From assembly GCA_964006375.1 (NCBI GenBank), contig OZ023265.1, positions 160,220,118-160,284,117 on the forward strand: a DNA stretch of 64,000 nt, given 5' to 3'. Both the position numbers and the translations under genes were made by a program. This document shows, piece after piece, positions 10,947 to 21,702 of this stretch (positions are counted from its first letter, which is position 1; each line of letters begins with the position of its first letter). The notes beneath the pieces were generated by a model that was not told the DNA's origin, did not search any database, and saw only the letters and a list, made by a program, of their open reading frames with translations. Source of the DNA: Tillus elongatus. Taxonomy: Eukaryota; Arthropoda; Insecta; Coleoptera; Cleridae.

Positions 10947-11797
10947 TAAACAGTTTACTCGAAAATGACAAACTTATTTTATTCATGCGTTGACTCACTT
11001 TGTATTATGATATCTTACATCATACTTTACTCTTACCATAACCAAGTTAAAATTTATATAAACGCTCTGTATCATAATAGAAAATGTTAGAAGCCCGAAT
11101 TTGCACTCAGATGTGGACCTCATCCATTCAATTTTTCTTTATTGAAATTCGTAACTAAATACTTAATGGAATGATATAAAAATCCAATTTACATACTAAT
11201 AGATTTTTAATGAGTTCCAACGCGATATCCTGTCTTCGGAATAAGATCGAGATGGCTTGGGAAGTAAAATGGACACTGAACTCTAGATTCAAGGTTCGCG
11301 AATTTTTCAGTCTGGTCTGAACGAGTTTTACTCCACATGTTAAATAATAAATGGCGTCTGATTTACATAAAACGGGATTTGCTTTTATAGCAAACATTCC
11401 AGCTCCAATCATTAACAGTTAATTTTTTTGCTATTATTTAAAAAAAACATTTACTTGTTTATGTAAATATAAAAGATATGTAATAATACCCAATGAAAAA
11501 AAAAAAGTAAATGTATATTTGGGAGTCTGGAATTAATATATACCGGGTCAGAAAACGCATTAAGGATTTGATCTTCCAAACATAATATACAACTTTTTTT
11601 TCAGTGAAGAAAATAACTGAAGGAGGCTTAGTTGATGGTAGTTTTCCAAGAGGTGTGTTTAAAGTAGTTTTTTTAAATTTTATCTTTTAATAATGAAGGC
11701 TTTTATGTATTGCGTGACAGAAAAATCATTACTTAGTAAAAATTATAAAAGTCTGCGGCTGATGATGGATAACCTTCCAATGCTATACCTTTCTCCG

Positions 11798-11798
<1 letters not shown>
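10943..11798. other. AT-rich intron DNA, nothing recognised
   Basis: No supported gene or repeat end was found; the 85-residue minus ORF at 11155-11412 has no recognisable features. Confidence 0.5.

Positions 11799-11889
<91 letters not shown>
11799..11889. repeat. (AC)n microsatellite
   Basis: About 45 uninterrupted AC units. Confidence 0.95.
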
Positions 11890-11891
<2 letters not shown>

Positions 11892-12009
11892 TCATCACCC
11901 AGAATTGGAAGTTTACAACAATATTTTATTTAAAAATGATAAGTCACTTTAAATTCCTGTTCAGTTAGATAAATCAGAATTTTATAGGTAAATATTTTAA
12001 TTATTTTTT

Positions 12010-12560
12010 TTGCAAACCAGGCATCCTTCTCATCACCATGACAAGCTAAAGACAATGTCGCGGTAGCGTTGCTTCCACACTTTATCAATTGGGCTAGGTT
12101 TTCCAGAAGTCTTCTTTTGGGTATACCTCTTTTCTTTTTCCAAATATCTATCTTAGAATAACGTTGTAAGAAGAATATTCTCTCAGAATATGTCAAACAA
12201 ATGTTGTTTTCCTCCTCTACATTTCTTTTGGCAAACATCTTCCTTCTCTCAGCTCTTCTAGCACATTTATATTCGTCCTTCTTTCGGTGTATCTTGTCTT
12301 TCACATCTTTTTCATGTTTACATTTCAAAAGCTTCCATTTTCTGTATCCTGCTTGGCCAATATTCAACTTTCCGCTCCATACACACTTCACACGTATGAC
12401 TTCATGAACCTTTTCCTCGCGTCCAAGTTGAAATGTTTATTAGTGAGGCGAGTACTTTGTGTATTGAATATTTGCTTTGCCGCCACGATCTTCCTTCTTA
12501 GCTATTTGCTTTATTTACCATCATCCGTAATAATACTGCCAATGTACGCGGAAAGACACA
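12010..12560 (-). pseudogene. LINE C-terminal remnant
   Basis: Across frameshifts the minus strand reads IGSIITDDGK, RLTNKHFNLDARKRFMKSYV, YGAESWILAKQ and a Lys/Arg-rich tail. This is the post-RT region common in insect LINEs, where the order LTNKHL, KSYVWS, YGAESW is usual. At least three frameshifts or stops are present. A second remnant of the same type lies at about 61190-61430. Confidence 0.65.
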
Positions 12561-12937
12561 CGCAAGAGTAGACACGTGGCTAGAGTACGCAGCGCTGTTA
12601 TTTACTTCAAAAACAGTTTGAACTAAGTGCCACTGCGTCACTAATTACGTTATTTGGTGAAATGTTCTTTTGTCGAATTTGGTAGCCTTGCTGGATCTGG
12701 TGTCTCTTATACCTGCCCCTGCAACCATTATTAAAACACGTTTCTCGAATCTAAATATCCCCCCCAGTCTGCAAAGAGCCATCTCAAAGCATGAAAGCAT
12801 AATATGTCAGGTGAGAGTGAAACAAAGCCTAGTATATCTGCAAAAGCGTCTCGGCACATATCTGCCATTATAGTCTGCGAAATAAAAAAGATAACACACG
12901 AACATGATACGACCAGTTTAGGCCATCGTATAATCTA

Positions 12938-13510
12938 ACCCCCCAACAACTTGGTCGACTCTCTCACAGACAACGAATTTTTAGTAGAGACAACTGTCCG
13001 GTTAGTTTTGTCTTCGCTTAACTTTAATTTGTTTGCCGTAAACCAGGCAAGTGCATGATGCTCAACATCTTGTATATTTTGTAAAAGCATAGTGCTCTGG
13101 GGGTGATAAACGAGCAAATTTGTGTCGTCGGCAAACAGGGTACACTTCTCCGGTGGTCTGCATCAATTCAAGTCATTAATAGAAATAATAAAAAGAATCG
13201 GACCCCATACTGAGCCCTGAGGCACTCTATGCTGAATGCTGAGAAATGAACACACCATACCATCAACAGACATATTGCTGTCTATCCTGCAAATATGAAC
13301 CTATCAGTTTTAATAGCACATCTCTGACGTCATAGTGATGCAGCTTATCGATCAATTTGTCGTGGGAAACGTAGTCGAAGGCCTTGGAAGGGTCACACAT
13401 CGCCAAGGTTGTGTGGTCTTCCTACTCCAAGTCCCCAACTATGTCAACAACCACCTTGGTTTGCCTGTCCGCCTGTACCTAAGATCTGCCCCTTCGGAAA
13501 CCATTTTAGG
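12938..13510 (-). pseudogene. LINE reverse-transcriptase remnant (second family)
   Basis: The minus strand reads CDPSKAFDYVSHDKLIDKLH, a PQGSVWGPILF block and CTLFADDTNLLVYHP, which are RT palm blocks with a FADD catalytic box, followed by LAWFTANKLKLSEDKT. Stops and frameshifts interrupt it. It differs from the YADD LINE at 6532-9780. Confidence 0.75.
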
Positions 13511-13782
13511 CATCATCTATAAGATATAACACACGAGTTTGTAATAATAATGTTATATTTTGTGGTATTTTAAAATATTTACAGAGTGTATTTTGTTTTA
13601 CCACAACCGGTTTTTTCATTCTTTGAAGTGTGTGTGTGTGTGATAAAAAGGTGGATGACCTCGACATCTGGGGTCCATTGGTCACAGGCTTTTATAAATT
13701 AAAACAAATAATTTTGAGATTACAATATGTTTTTTCCCGTTCTTTTCTCCTTTGTCCCTTTTTTCTTTTAGTAATTTTTTAT

Positions 13783-14262
13783 TTAAAAAAATTCACTAAT
13801 AGAGAGGTATCGATGGTGAGACTTTGCAAAAATTTCAATAACTCAAAAAATAATTAACCGATTTTAATGAAACTCGGCAGGTGCCTTTCTTTTATTAATC
13901 GCTTGGATGAGTTTGTTAGCCAGGAAAATCAAACAGGGTTTTCCGGGAAAATTTTGAGTTTTCTTTCAAAAAAAAATTTTTCTCCAAAAATAACAAAGCT
14001 GTTTTAATGTAATTTACTATATATGTTGCCTTTGGAGATACCTTAGTAAGTACCAAAATTCAACTTTCTAAGTTTATGGAAAATTGAGTTATTTAAATTT
14101 TAAATAACTTAAGTTATTTTAATGACATTTGGTGAATATTTTGCCCTGGGAAAGACCTTACTACGTGCTAAAATTAAACTTTTTAAGTTTATAGAAAACT
14201 GAGTTATTCAAATTTGAAGCATTTAATAAAAATTCACTACTATAACGCACTTGCTGCGTCCA
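13783..14262 (-). repeat. A-repeat copy, minus orientation
   Basis: It runs from AAAAATTCACTAATAGAGAG to TTCACTACTATAACGCACTT and TGCTGCGTCCAG. The internal block ATAACTCAAAAAATAATTAA and TTAGCCAGGAAAATC are the usual family text. It has no (TA)n. The mariner element starts immediately to its right. Confidence 0.75.
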
Positions 14263-14662
14263 GAGTTTTTTTATGCTCAGAACATTCTCAAGTTTTGAAA
14301 ACATTTGGTTCAGTATTTTCCAAATGAGAATCAATAATATCGGTTTCTGCGTTATGACTACCCTTGTTTATAACACACTTTTTTTTACCTATTAGATGTC
14401 ATTATTGATTGTTCCTGTCGTACTGTTTCCCCAGTAAAGTACATATAGATAATTTTAAATTATTTATGTTTCAAAATAAAACACATTCATTCATTCATTG
14501 TTCGGTTTTTTGGCTGCGGTTTAGGTTAACCATTCGCACAATTACTCAAAATAAAACACAATTAAGTAAATAACAACTAATTAACCCTAACTAAGAAAAT
14601 TGAAAAACAATTCAAATAAAATCTAAATGCACAAACTGTTGAAGTGGTTACTTCAACAGATG

Positions 14663-15743
14663 TTAAAATTGACCACCATGGACCTCCTGACAAATAAATA
14701 TTGTACGGGTAAATTCTTCTCTGGCATTATGAAGCATCTGTGGCGTTATTCTTGAACAAACATCTGTAATTCGTTGTCTAAGTTTATCTAATGAGCCGGG
14801 AGCCTTTTTATAAACCTCAGATTTAACGTATCCCCAAAGAAAAGATATAGAGGCGTGAGGTCTGGGGATCGAGCTGGCCATTCCGTAGGACCTCGACGAC
14901 CAATCCACCTATTTTCATAACTCTCATCCAGGTAAGTTCTGACTTGTCTAAAATAGTAAGGTGGGGGTCCGTCTTGTTGAAATATAACCTCTTGAAACTC
15001 ATGTGGGTTTTGGGCAACAACATCATCAATAAGTGGAGTAATTGTATTTTGCAACATATCTAGATATCTGGGGCCATTAAGGTTTTCTTCCTGAAAAATG
15101 GGACCTATGATGTGATTACCCAAAATGCCCGCCCAAACATTTATTTTCTGGAGGAACTGTGTGTGTCCCTCCCGGAAAACATGGGGGTTTTCCTCACTCC
15201 AGTACCTACAGTTTTGGGTACTAACTTTTATATGTAAAAAAAATTACTCTTGTCATTGAAACATATATTCTGCGAGTAGTGATGATTCCCTACGATTCTT
15301 CCTGACATAATTTCGCAAAATTCGAGTCGTCTATCAGGATCGTCTTCTGTTATTTCGTGTATAATTTTCATTTTGTATGGGTGAAACTTATGACTGTTCA
15401 AAATTCTTTTGACAGAAGTACGCGAAATATTACATGCGTCAGCCACGTGCTTCGTTGGCTGTTGGGGATTAACAATCATTTCAGCTAAGACCTGCACTTT
15501 TACATCTTCCACAATTTTAGGCCTGCCAGAGTTTGGAGCGTCTTTCACCGTGCCCATTTCTTGAAATTTTGAAATTAGTTTCCGTAAAAATTTTCTGTAT
15601 ATTTGGCGTTCCGGATAGCGTACATTGAAAATACGAACAGCATCATGGTAATTTCGCTTAGCTTCGCCAAAAATAATAATCGCTTCAATATTTTGTAAAG
15701 AACGAGTCATTTTAAACAATTTCGAACTAATACTTACTGTCAA
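14663..15743 (-). pseudogene. DD41D-type mariner transposase, frameshifted
   Basis: The N-terminal frame (15228-15743) has a helix-turn-helix (NISRTSVKRILNSHKFHPYK) and the first catalytic Asp in NICFNDKSNFF. The next frame (14788-15123) carries the second Asp in IFQQDGPPPYY and WIGRRGPTEWPARSPDLTPL. Counting from the second Asp, the third catalytic Asp should follow PDLTPL 42 residues on (41 between); here it is Tyr. A third frame (14663-14908) supplies the C-terminus FLWGYVKSEVYKK. At least two frameshifts plus the Asp-to-Tyr change make it dead. Confidence 0.82.
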
Positions 15744-15804
15744 TACTAAATCGAGATATTAAAAAACAGTATGACAGGAACAATCAATAATGACATGTAA
15801 TATG

Positions 15805-15915
15805 TAGAAAAGTGTAGAAAATGGAGAAACCACAGATGAGCTGAATAGCCTCTGTGGTTCTCCAAACAACATGTAAATGTGTGCATAATTTGCTACTCAT
15901 GAATAGTAGTAATCT
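15805..15915. repeat. Hairpin-bearing insertion inside the right mariner repeat
   Basis: The insert is flanked by near-identical ACATGTAATATG and ACATGTAAATGTG. It contains a stem of GGAGAA-CCACAGA against TCTGTGGTTCTCC (about 15821-15865). It looks like a tiny fold-back insertion with a target duplication. Confidence 0.45.
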
Positions 15916-16149
15916 TTTTTAGAAAAAGTGTGTTATAATAACCAATGGTAGTCATAACGTAGAAGCCGATATTATTGATTCTTATTTGGAATATACTGAA
16001 CCAAACGTTTTTAAAACTGGAGAATGTTTTGAGCATAAAAAGTCCTTCAAAATGAGGTATGACTCGACCCCCATTTCCATTTAAAAAAATATTCCGGAAG
16101 CGCGCGCAGCTGTCACCTTGACATTTAAAGCTGTCATTGATATGTCAAA

Positions 16150-16480
16150 AAATGCAGACCATATATATGCCTTTCTTTTATTAATGGCTTAGATGAGTTC
16201 GTTAGCCAGGAAAATCGGACAAGGTTTTCTCGGAAAATTTTGAGTTTTCTTTTGATAAAAATTTTTCTCCAAAAATTACAAATCTATTTTAATGAAATTT
16301 TGCGGATATGTTTCCTTGGGTGAGGCCTTACTACGTACCAAAATTCAACTTTAGAAGTTTGTAGAAAATGAGATACAAATTTTGAATTTTTTTCGAAAAA
16401 AAATTTTTTCTACGATTTTTTTTTAACAGAGTCGATCTACGCAAGTTACTTATAAATATGAACAATAAAAATTCACTAAA
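16150..16480 (-). repeat. A-repeat partial copy
   Basis: Family text TTCGTTAGCCAGGAAAATCG and AAATTTTGAGTTTTC is present and the copy ends near AAAAATTCACTAAAAACC at about 16465. The TA tract and right-end block are missing. Confidence 0.6.
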
Positions 16481-16537
16481 AACCTGTTATTTTCGTATAC
16501 AAGATTTTGAAGGGCTACATATGCTTACTATCATTCT

Positions 16538-16576
16538 TTGATGAAGCTAAGTTTCTTTGTTAGCGAAACGATCGTC
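16538..16576 (+). ncRNA. Hammerhead-like motif with perfect stem II
   Basis: The box reads TTGATGA (C3 to U change), then stem II GCTAA/TTAGC with a nine-base loop, then GAAAC, tetraloop GATC and GTC. Stem III pairs A-U and C-G are intact. Stem I is only partly complementary (TATCATTCT against AGTTATGAAC). The C3 change would be expected to abolish or strongly reduce cleavage. Confidence 0.5.
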
Positions 16577-16679
16577 AGTTATGAACAACAAGGTTAGAGT
16601 GAAGTGGGTTTCACCAAAGTTTGCTTACTAATGCTGGTTCCAAAAAAATATATATTGTGTATTTGGTTTGTTAACTTAC

Positions 16680-16788
16680 CTGCCTGACCTGTTAAACGTC
16701 CACAAAGCATTCTGTCTCCTATGGTCAACGATTCTGTCGCACATATGAGATCAAACTGGGCAAAATACAGCTTTATTTTGCATACGTC
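16680..16788 (-). CDS. Exon 4: middle of CUB4
   Basis: The acceptor TTTTTTTAG ends at 16789 and the donor GTAAGTTAA starts at 16679. The exon starts in phase 0 with DVCKIKLYFAQFDL, continuing the CUB4 beta-strand started in exon 3, and ends with LCGRLTGQ plus one base. The motif LCG-LTGQ is common near the acidic loop of CUB domains. It is too short to be found by a plain ORF search; I recognised it from splice sites, phase and the CUB pattern. Confidence 0.88.
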
Positions 16789-16799
16789 CTAAAAAAATA

Positions 16800-17290
16800 A
16801 TATGCGCGATAAAATTTTATAGATAAACTGATAAATATTACACAACCCATTAGCAATAGATCATTCTTGCGACATTAGCTCTATCATTGGATGTTACTGT
16901 TTTAAGTTAAGGTCTTTATCATGTGTAATTTATGTTATCGTGGGAGTAGATGATATTGATTTTATAAGAATAAATGTTTTGTGTAGGTTGTGCAAATTTT
17001 ACATTCTAATAAATTTAAAGAGATAAAGGATGAACCATTTTGACTCACATTTATGACATTATTATATTGAAACAATAAAAACAGCTTTTGTCTAACCGCT
17101 AACTTATTTAGAAGAAGCTATGATTATTGTATACAGTATGGTGCAAATAAAAGAAATAGGTTCGCTATTTCGTAATTCGGCGACTTTGGAGAATAATCCT
17201 CAAACACGAGATCAATTTTATTTGAGCGTTCCGGGAGATATTTGTTTGATTCGTGACATAATCTGTGTGAGCGTATGACGTCATCGATCA
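16800..17290. other. Intron DNA, nothing recognised
   Basis: AT-rich sequence between exon 4 and the composite repeat; no gene or repeat end supported. Confidence 0.5.
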
Positions 17291-17350
17291 TTTTTTAACC
17301 GACTTCAAAAAAAGGAGGAGGTTCTCAGTTCGACTGTATGTTTTTTTTAT

Positions 17351-18057
17351 GTGTGTTACCTCAGAACTTTTTTTAGGTGAACCGATTTTGATGATTTTCT
17401 TGTTATTTGAAAGCTTGTGCTTCTCATATGGTCCCATATAAATGTGATCAGGAACTGACCAGTAGTTTTTCAGTTATCCTTAATAATGCGTATTTAATTG
17501 ACTTCGACTACATTGATGATGTTATTGTGTGTTACCTCAGAACTTTTTTCTAGGTGAACCGATTTTGATGATTTTTTTTTATTTGAAAGCTAGTGCTTCT
17601 CGTGTGGTCTCATATAAATGTGATCAGGATCCGACCAGTAGTTTTTTAATTATCCTTAATAATGCGTATTTAATTGACTTCGAGTACATTGATGATGTTC
17701 TTGTGTGTTACCTCAGAACTTTTTTTCTCGGTGAACTGATTGTAATGATTTTTTATTTATTTGAAAGCTGGTACTTCTTGTGTCGCCTCGTATAAATATG
17801 ATCAGGATGTGACCAGTAGTTTTTGAGTTATCCTTAATAATGCGTATTTAATTGACTTCGACTACATTGATGATGTTCTTGTGTGTTACCTCAGAACTTT
17901 TTCTAGGTAAACGGATTTTGATGATTCTTTTTTTATTTTAAAGCTGGTGCTTCTCGTCTGGTCTTATATAAATGTGATCAGGATCTGACCAGTAGTTTTT
18001 GAGTTATCCTTAATAATGCGTATATAATTGACTTCGACTGCATTGATGAGGATTGTG
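17351..18057 (+). repeat. Four tandem units of about 177 bp
   Basis: Each unit starts GTGTGTTACCTCAGAAC; starts are at 17351, 17527, 17703 and 17881. Units differ by a few substitutions and T-run lengths. Confidence 0.9.
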
Positions 18058-18112
18058 TATCACACCGTTGCGCTTCCGTCTGAATAAATCAGATATAAAG
18101 CTTCAGATTCAC

Positions 18113-18483
18113 TAAAAATAAACAAATAAACAAAAATTTTAGCAAAATGGAAAACAGACTTCACAAAAAAATATTCTAAAACAAAAAATGCACTAAAAAG
18201 TAAAAAATAATTGCGTATTCTTCTGTCTACAACTTACAATCAACTTATTTTTTCCACTCAATGTACGATCTATGCATTTACCACGCAAGAATGTAGGTAC
18301 CCACTTAAACTTAACCTCTAACTCAACACATAGCTATGACTAACAAACAATTATCAAAATATTTATTTAGAGTTCACCTAAGCAGAAAGTTTTTAATATA
18401 TGTGTAGACTGCTTAAAAGACAATCAAATTATTAGGATCATATAATGTAAAATTATTGTTATTTTTGGAGTCGGTGTCAGCCA
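18113..18483. repeat. Left inverted arm (370 bp)
   Basis: It pairs with 19045-19408 at high identity; the inner end reads GGAGTCGGTGTCAGCCA and the partner TGGCTGACACCGACTCC. Confidence 0.9.
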
Positions 18484-19044
18484 AGGAAATACGACAATAT
18501 ACCTTACATTAATAATACTAGAATACCTTATGAAATCTATTTTACAAATGAAATTTTATACAATATACTGTGACAATATCCTGGGACCTTGAAACGACAA
18601 TATACCAATACCTAATTAAGCCTTTTTACAAATGAACTTTAATAAGATATTATGCTGTGACAATATCTCTCTCAAGACAAAGTAGCATTATCTAATTCAA
18701 CCTATTTACAAATGAAATTTAATACGATAATATCAAGCAACATTGATACGAAAATGTAGCTATAATAATAAACATAAAGAATTATCTTAAGACGGTGTAG
18801 AATGAAAAAGAATCGCAATCGGTTTATAATGAAGTAACTCCTATCGCTTCTTTCTCTTGACTGACTGGCCTATGGCCGGCGTACGCGTTTGCCTCGCTCA
18901 CTCGGCTATACCCCTCCAACCATTCTTCTGGGCGCGCGCGCGCAATCGACCCGCCCGCGCTGCGTGTCGCGTATATGTGTGTAAAGTGTGTATGCCAATT
19001 GTTATATAGTAAGACATTTCACGTTAAGTAGTTACAAACCCATA
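18484..19044. other. Spacer of the composite repeat
   Basis: The left half has loosely repeated units with TATTTACAAATGAAATTTAA and GACAATAT. The right part (about 18850-18970) is GC-rich with GGGCGCGCGCGCGCA. Confidence 0.6.
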
Positions 19045-19408
19045 TTGGCTGACACCGACTCCAAAAATAACAATAATTTTACATTATATGATCCTAATAA
19101 TTTGATTGTCTTTTAAGCAGTCTACACATATATTTAAAACTTTCTGCTTAGGTGAACTCTAAATAAATATAATTGATAATTGTTTGTTAGTCATAGGTAT
19201 ATGTGGAGTTAGAGGTTAAGATTAAGTGGGTACCTACATTCTTGCGTGGTAAATGTAGATCGTACACTGGAAAAAATAAGTTGATTGTAAGTTGTAGACA
19301 GAAGAATACGCAAGTATTTTTTACTTTTTAGTGCGTTTTTTGTTTTAGAATATTTTTTTTGTGAAGTCGGTTTTCCATTTTGTTAAAATTTTTGTTTATT
19401 TAATAGAA
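19045..19408. repeat. Right inverted arm
   Basis: Reverse complement of 18113-18483. Confidence 0.9.
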
Positions 19409-19499
19409 ATGTTGGCCATGCGATACTCCTTTTAAAAGGTCCTGTAATTATCTATCTAAATATAGCAATAATAAGTACAACACATCTTTTTAAAGACCT

Positions 19500-19534
19500 A
19501 ACTATCGTTTCGCCAACAAAGTTAGCTTCATCAG
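19500..19534 (-). ncRNA. Hammerhead-like motif, core intact
   Basis: On the minus strand CTGATGA is followed by stem II GCTAAC/GTTGGC with a TTT loop, GAAAC, tetraloop GATA and GTT. Core and stems II and III are intact; stem I is poorly paired, and GUU is a weak cleavage triplet. It is clearly related to the motif at 16538-16576. Confidence 0.5.
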
Positions 19535-19903
19535 ATGAAAGAATATTCCAACTAATTTCTAATACAACACCATCTATTTATATTGACTCTTAGGTAAAGA
19601 ACAAAACCGAGAGGGAGATTTAAGTCGCAGGCATATCTTTTGTGTATTGTATCTTTATTGCCGCAGGAGGTTATTGAACTTCTTTTATTACTTTGCCTGA
19701 CAGCTTTAGCAATGTTTATCTGATTCAAAGGCAAAGCGAAAACAAAGCACTTGAAATCAATGGCGCGGCTCGATTTAAGGAACCTTGGTTTTTTATTACT
19801 CTGGAAATTTTGCCGACCCCCTGTCTTTCTGTAAGGAGGGTAGATATTTTTAATGTACCCAAAGTTGCATGGACACGGGACCGACAACTAAAAAAGTAAT
19901 AGG

Positions 19904-19977
19904 GGAACCCTGGGAATCGAACCCAGTATTATTCGGTTCAGAAGCACACGTTCTTACCCCGGACCACCGAGGGTCTA
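19904..19977 (-). tRNA. tRNA-like sequence (tRNA pseudogene or SINE head)
   Basis: On the minus strand there is a perfect T-arm (CTGGG, loop TTCGATT, CCCAG) and a B box GGTTCGATTCC, with a tRNA-like 5' half containing CGGTGGTCCGGGGTAAGAAC. The acceptor stem does not pair cleanly, so a functional tRNA is unlikely. Confidence 0.4.
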
Positions 19978-20315
19978 AAAAATTCTTTAAATACCGATAA
20001 CTCAATTTTCAAATCACTTAGAAATATGAAATTTGGTTCTTAGTATAGTCTTGATACGGAAAACTTTAATAACAAATTACATTAAAGTAAATTTATTATC
20101 TTTGGAGATAACAATTTTTTGAATAAAAACTTTATTTTTTTTAAGAAATAATTGGTCCGATTTGGCTGACCAAAGAACTCATGCGTGTTATTTTTAATAG
20201 GAAGACCCGTATCAAGTCTTAGCGAAATCGGCCAATCATTATTTTTGTTAATCCTACGAAGATTCACGAAAACCTTCTAAATAAAATAATATATTTCTCT
20301 TAAAAGTTAAAAAGT

Positions 20316-20880
20316 CTGGACGCAGCAAGTGCGTTATGGAAGTGAATTTTCATGAAAATGTTTTTTATAGCAAATATGTCTCTTTAGTGCAAGGAGGCAT
20401 CAACTTGGCGACCGGTATAACCTACATAGTAGACACAATGTACCATATTTTATCCAAACAACTTGTTGTTTGAAAATGTACAACAATTTTCCGAAAATAA
20501 ACTTAAAATGTTTCCGAGAAAACTCGTTTCCTAGCCGACAACCTTAGGTCAATAGCCAATTGAGTCATTGAATTTTGAAGCATTTAATGAAAACTCGCTA
20601 CCAAAACGCACTTATTGTGTCTCGATTTTTACACAAACATACTTCGATGAAAAATGCAAAAAATGCAATAAGGGATGTTTAAGAAAAGTTGTAGGTATCA
20701 CCAACGACTTATGGGCCACCCTGTGATTATCAAAATAATTTTATAAGCTGCAGCTCAAGACACCCTATAAGTAACGTATACAATTTTTTCTCGTATCTTT
20801 CATAATAACAATTATATTGAGCTTTACCGTAGAAATGCGTCACCCTGCATATATGTAAAGAGATAAAAACTGAAAGTAAA

Positions 20881-20943
<63 letters not shown>
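20316..20943 (+). repeat. A-repeat copy, left part (split by gypsy insertion)
   Basis: It begins TCTGGACGCAGCAAGTGCG, includes the CACCCTGCATA block at about 20838 and ends in (TA)n where the gypsy LTR starts. The right part resumes at 26098. Confidence 0.75.

Positions 20944-20945
<2 letters not shown>
20883..20945. repeat. (TA)n microsatellite, target of gypsy insertion
   Basis: TA tract on the left of the gypsy element; the matching tract continues at 26097. Confidence 0.95.
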
Positions 20946-20950
<5 letters not shown>

Positions 20951-21690
20951 CGTTTTCTCCGGGTTCTGGATAAGTGAGACTTTAAATTTTAACAAAACAA
21001 CTTTATTTACACTCTAAATATGGATACAATAAAATTTCTAGAATGTCTCTCTCACAAAACACTTAATTTACTGTCTACAATTACTACTCTCAACAAAAGT
21101 CACTAATCTGGTACTGCAGTCACTACTCTCTTAACACTTTACACTGCTTCAAGTCACTACCACATTCTCTTACTGAACTGAACTCCCTCCCTAGGGCTGG
21201 CTTGCTTTCGCTTTTATATACTCGCCGTACCTTCCCCTTCTTTCTGGAGCCTTCCATTCCAGAACGTTCCAGGACCTTCTTTTACTAGAAGGTTCTGTGA
21301 ATACAGATCGGTCCCGTGTGTATACAGGGGGATGTATATACAGGATGATCCAAATGTGGTCACCACTCCTATGTTACACAAGAGGTGTTTCTCGAACTAT
21401 AAGATCTCTCTGCGTATACAGGGTGTAAGGGTTCTCTGCGTATACAGGGTGTATATACAGGGTGTTCGGAATGTGCAGACCTCAGTTATCCGTTCGGACG
21501 GGGTACAAGTTGGTAACTTCGTTATTTCTGGTCCTAGAGGGTTGAGACTTCGCCTGAGGGGGGTCACCCCAGGCACTCCCAGGGGGGTGGGGAGGCGGTG
21601 TTGCCAGATTGTGCAAAAATTCCCAGATGTTGGGGAAATTCTGGAGATGTGGCAACACCGCACCTACGTCTATTGAAGTGCTTTGTAACA
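20946..21690 (-). repeat. gypsy 3' LTR
   Basis: 745 bp; on the minus strand it runs from TGTTACAAAG to AAACGCAACA. Contains repeated GTATACAGGGTGTA segments. Appears identical to the 5' LTR. Confidence 0.9.
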
Positions 21691-21702
21691 CTGCCCCCCT
21701 CC

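Larger units (their letters stand above)
14263..16045 (-). mobile_element. Tc1/mariner-superfamily element (DD41D type), inactive
   Basis: Long terminal inverted repeats of about 165 bp are visible: left 14263-14428 and right about 15764-16045 read inward the same, for example TTGGTTCAGTAT and ATCAATAATATCGG near each end. The right repeat is interrupted by about 120 bp of inserted DNA. Between them the minus strand encodes a broken transposase. The left end abuts an A-repeat terminus. Confidence 0.85.
17296..19408. mobile_element. Composite repeat: tandem array plus long inverted arms
   Basis: The outer ends are inverted (AACCGACTTCAAAAAAAGGA at 17298 and GTGAAGTCGGTT near 19370). Inside are four tandem units of about 177 bp (17351-18057), a left arm (18113-18483), a 560-bp spacer and a right arm (19045-19408) that is the reverse complement of the left. 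No ORF was found. The GACTTC-AAAAA-GGAGGAGG terminus is familiar as a common insect repeat but I cannot assign a superfamily. Confidence 0.65.

Noticed and set aside
11155..11412. 85-residue minus ORF as a host exon
   Set aside because: No splice sites in phase with the CUB exons and no CUB-like pattern.
19904..19977. Functional tRNA gene
   Set aside because: T-arm is perfect but the acceptor stem and anticodon arm do not fold properly; kept as tRNA-like only.
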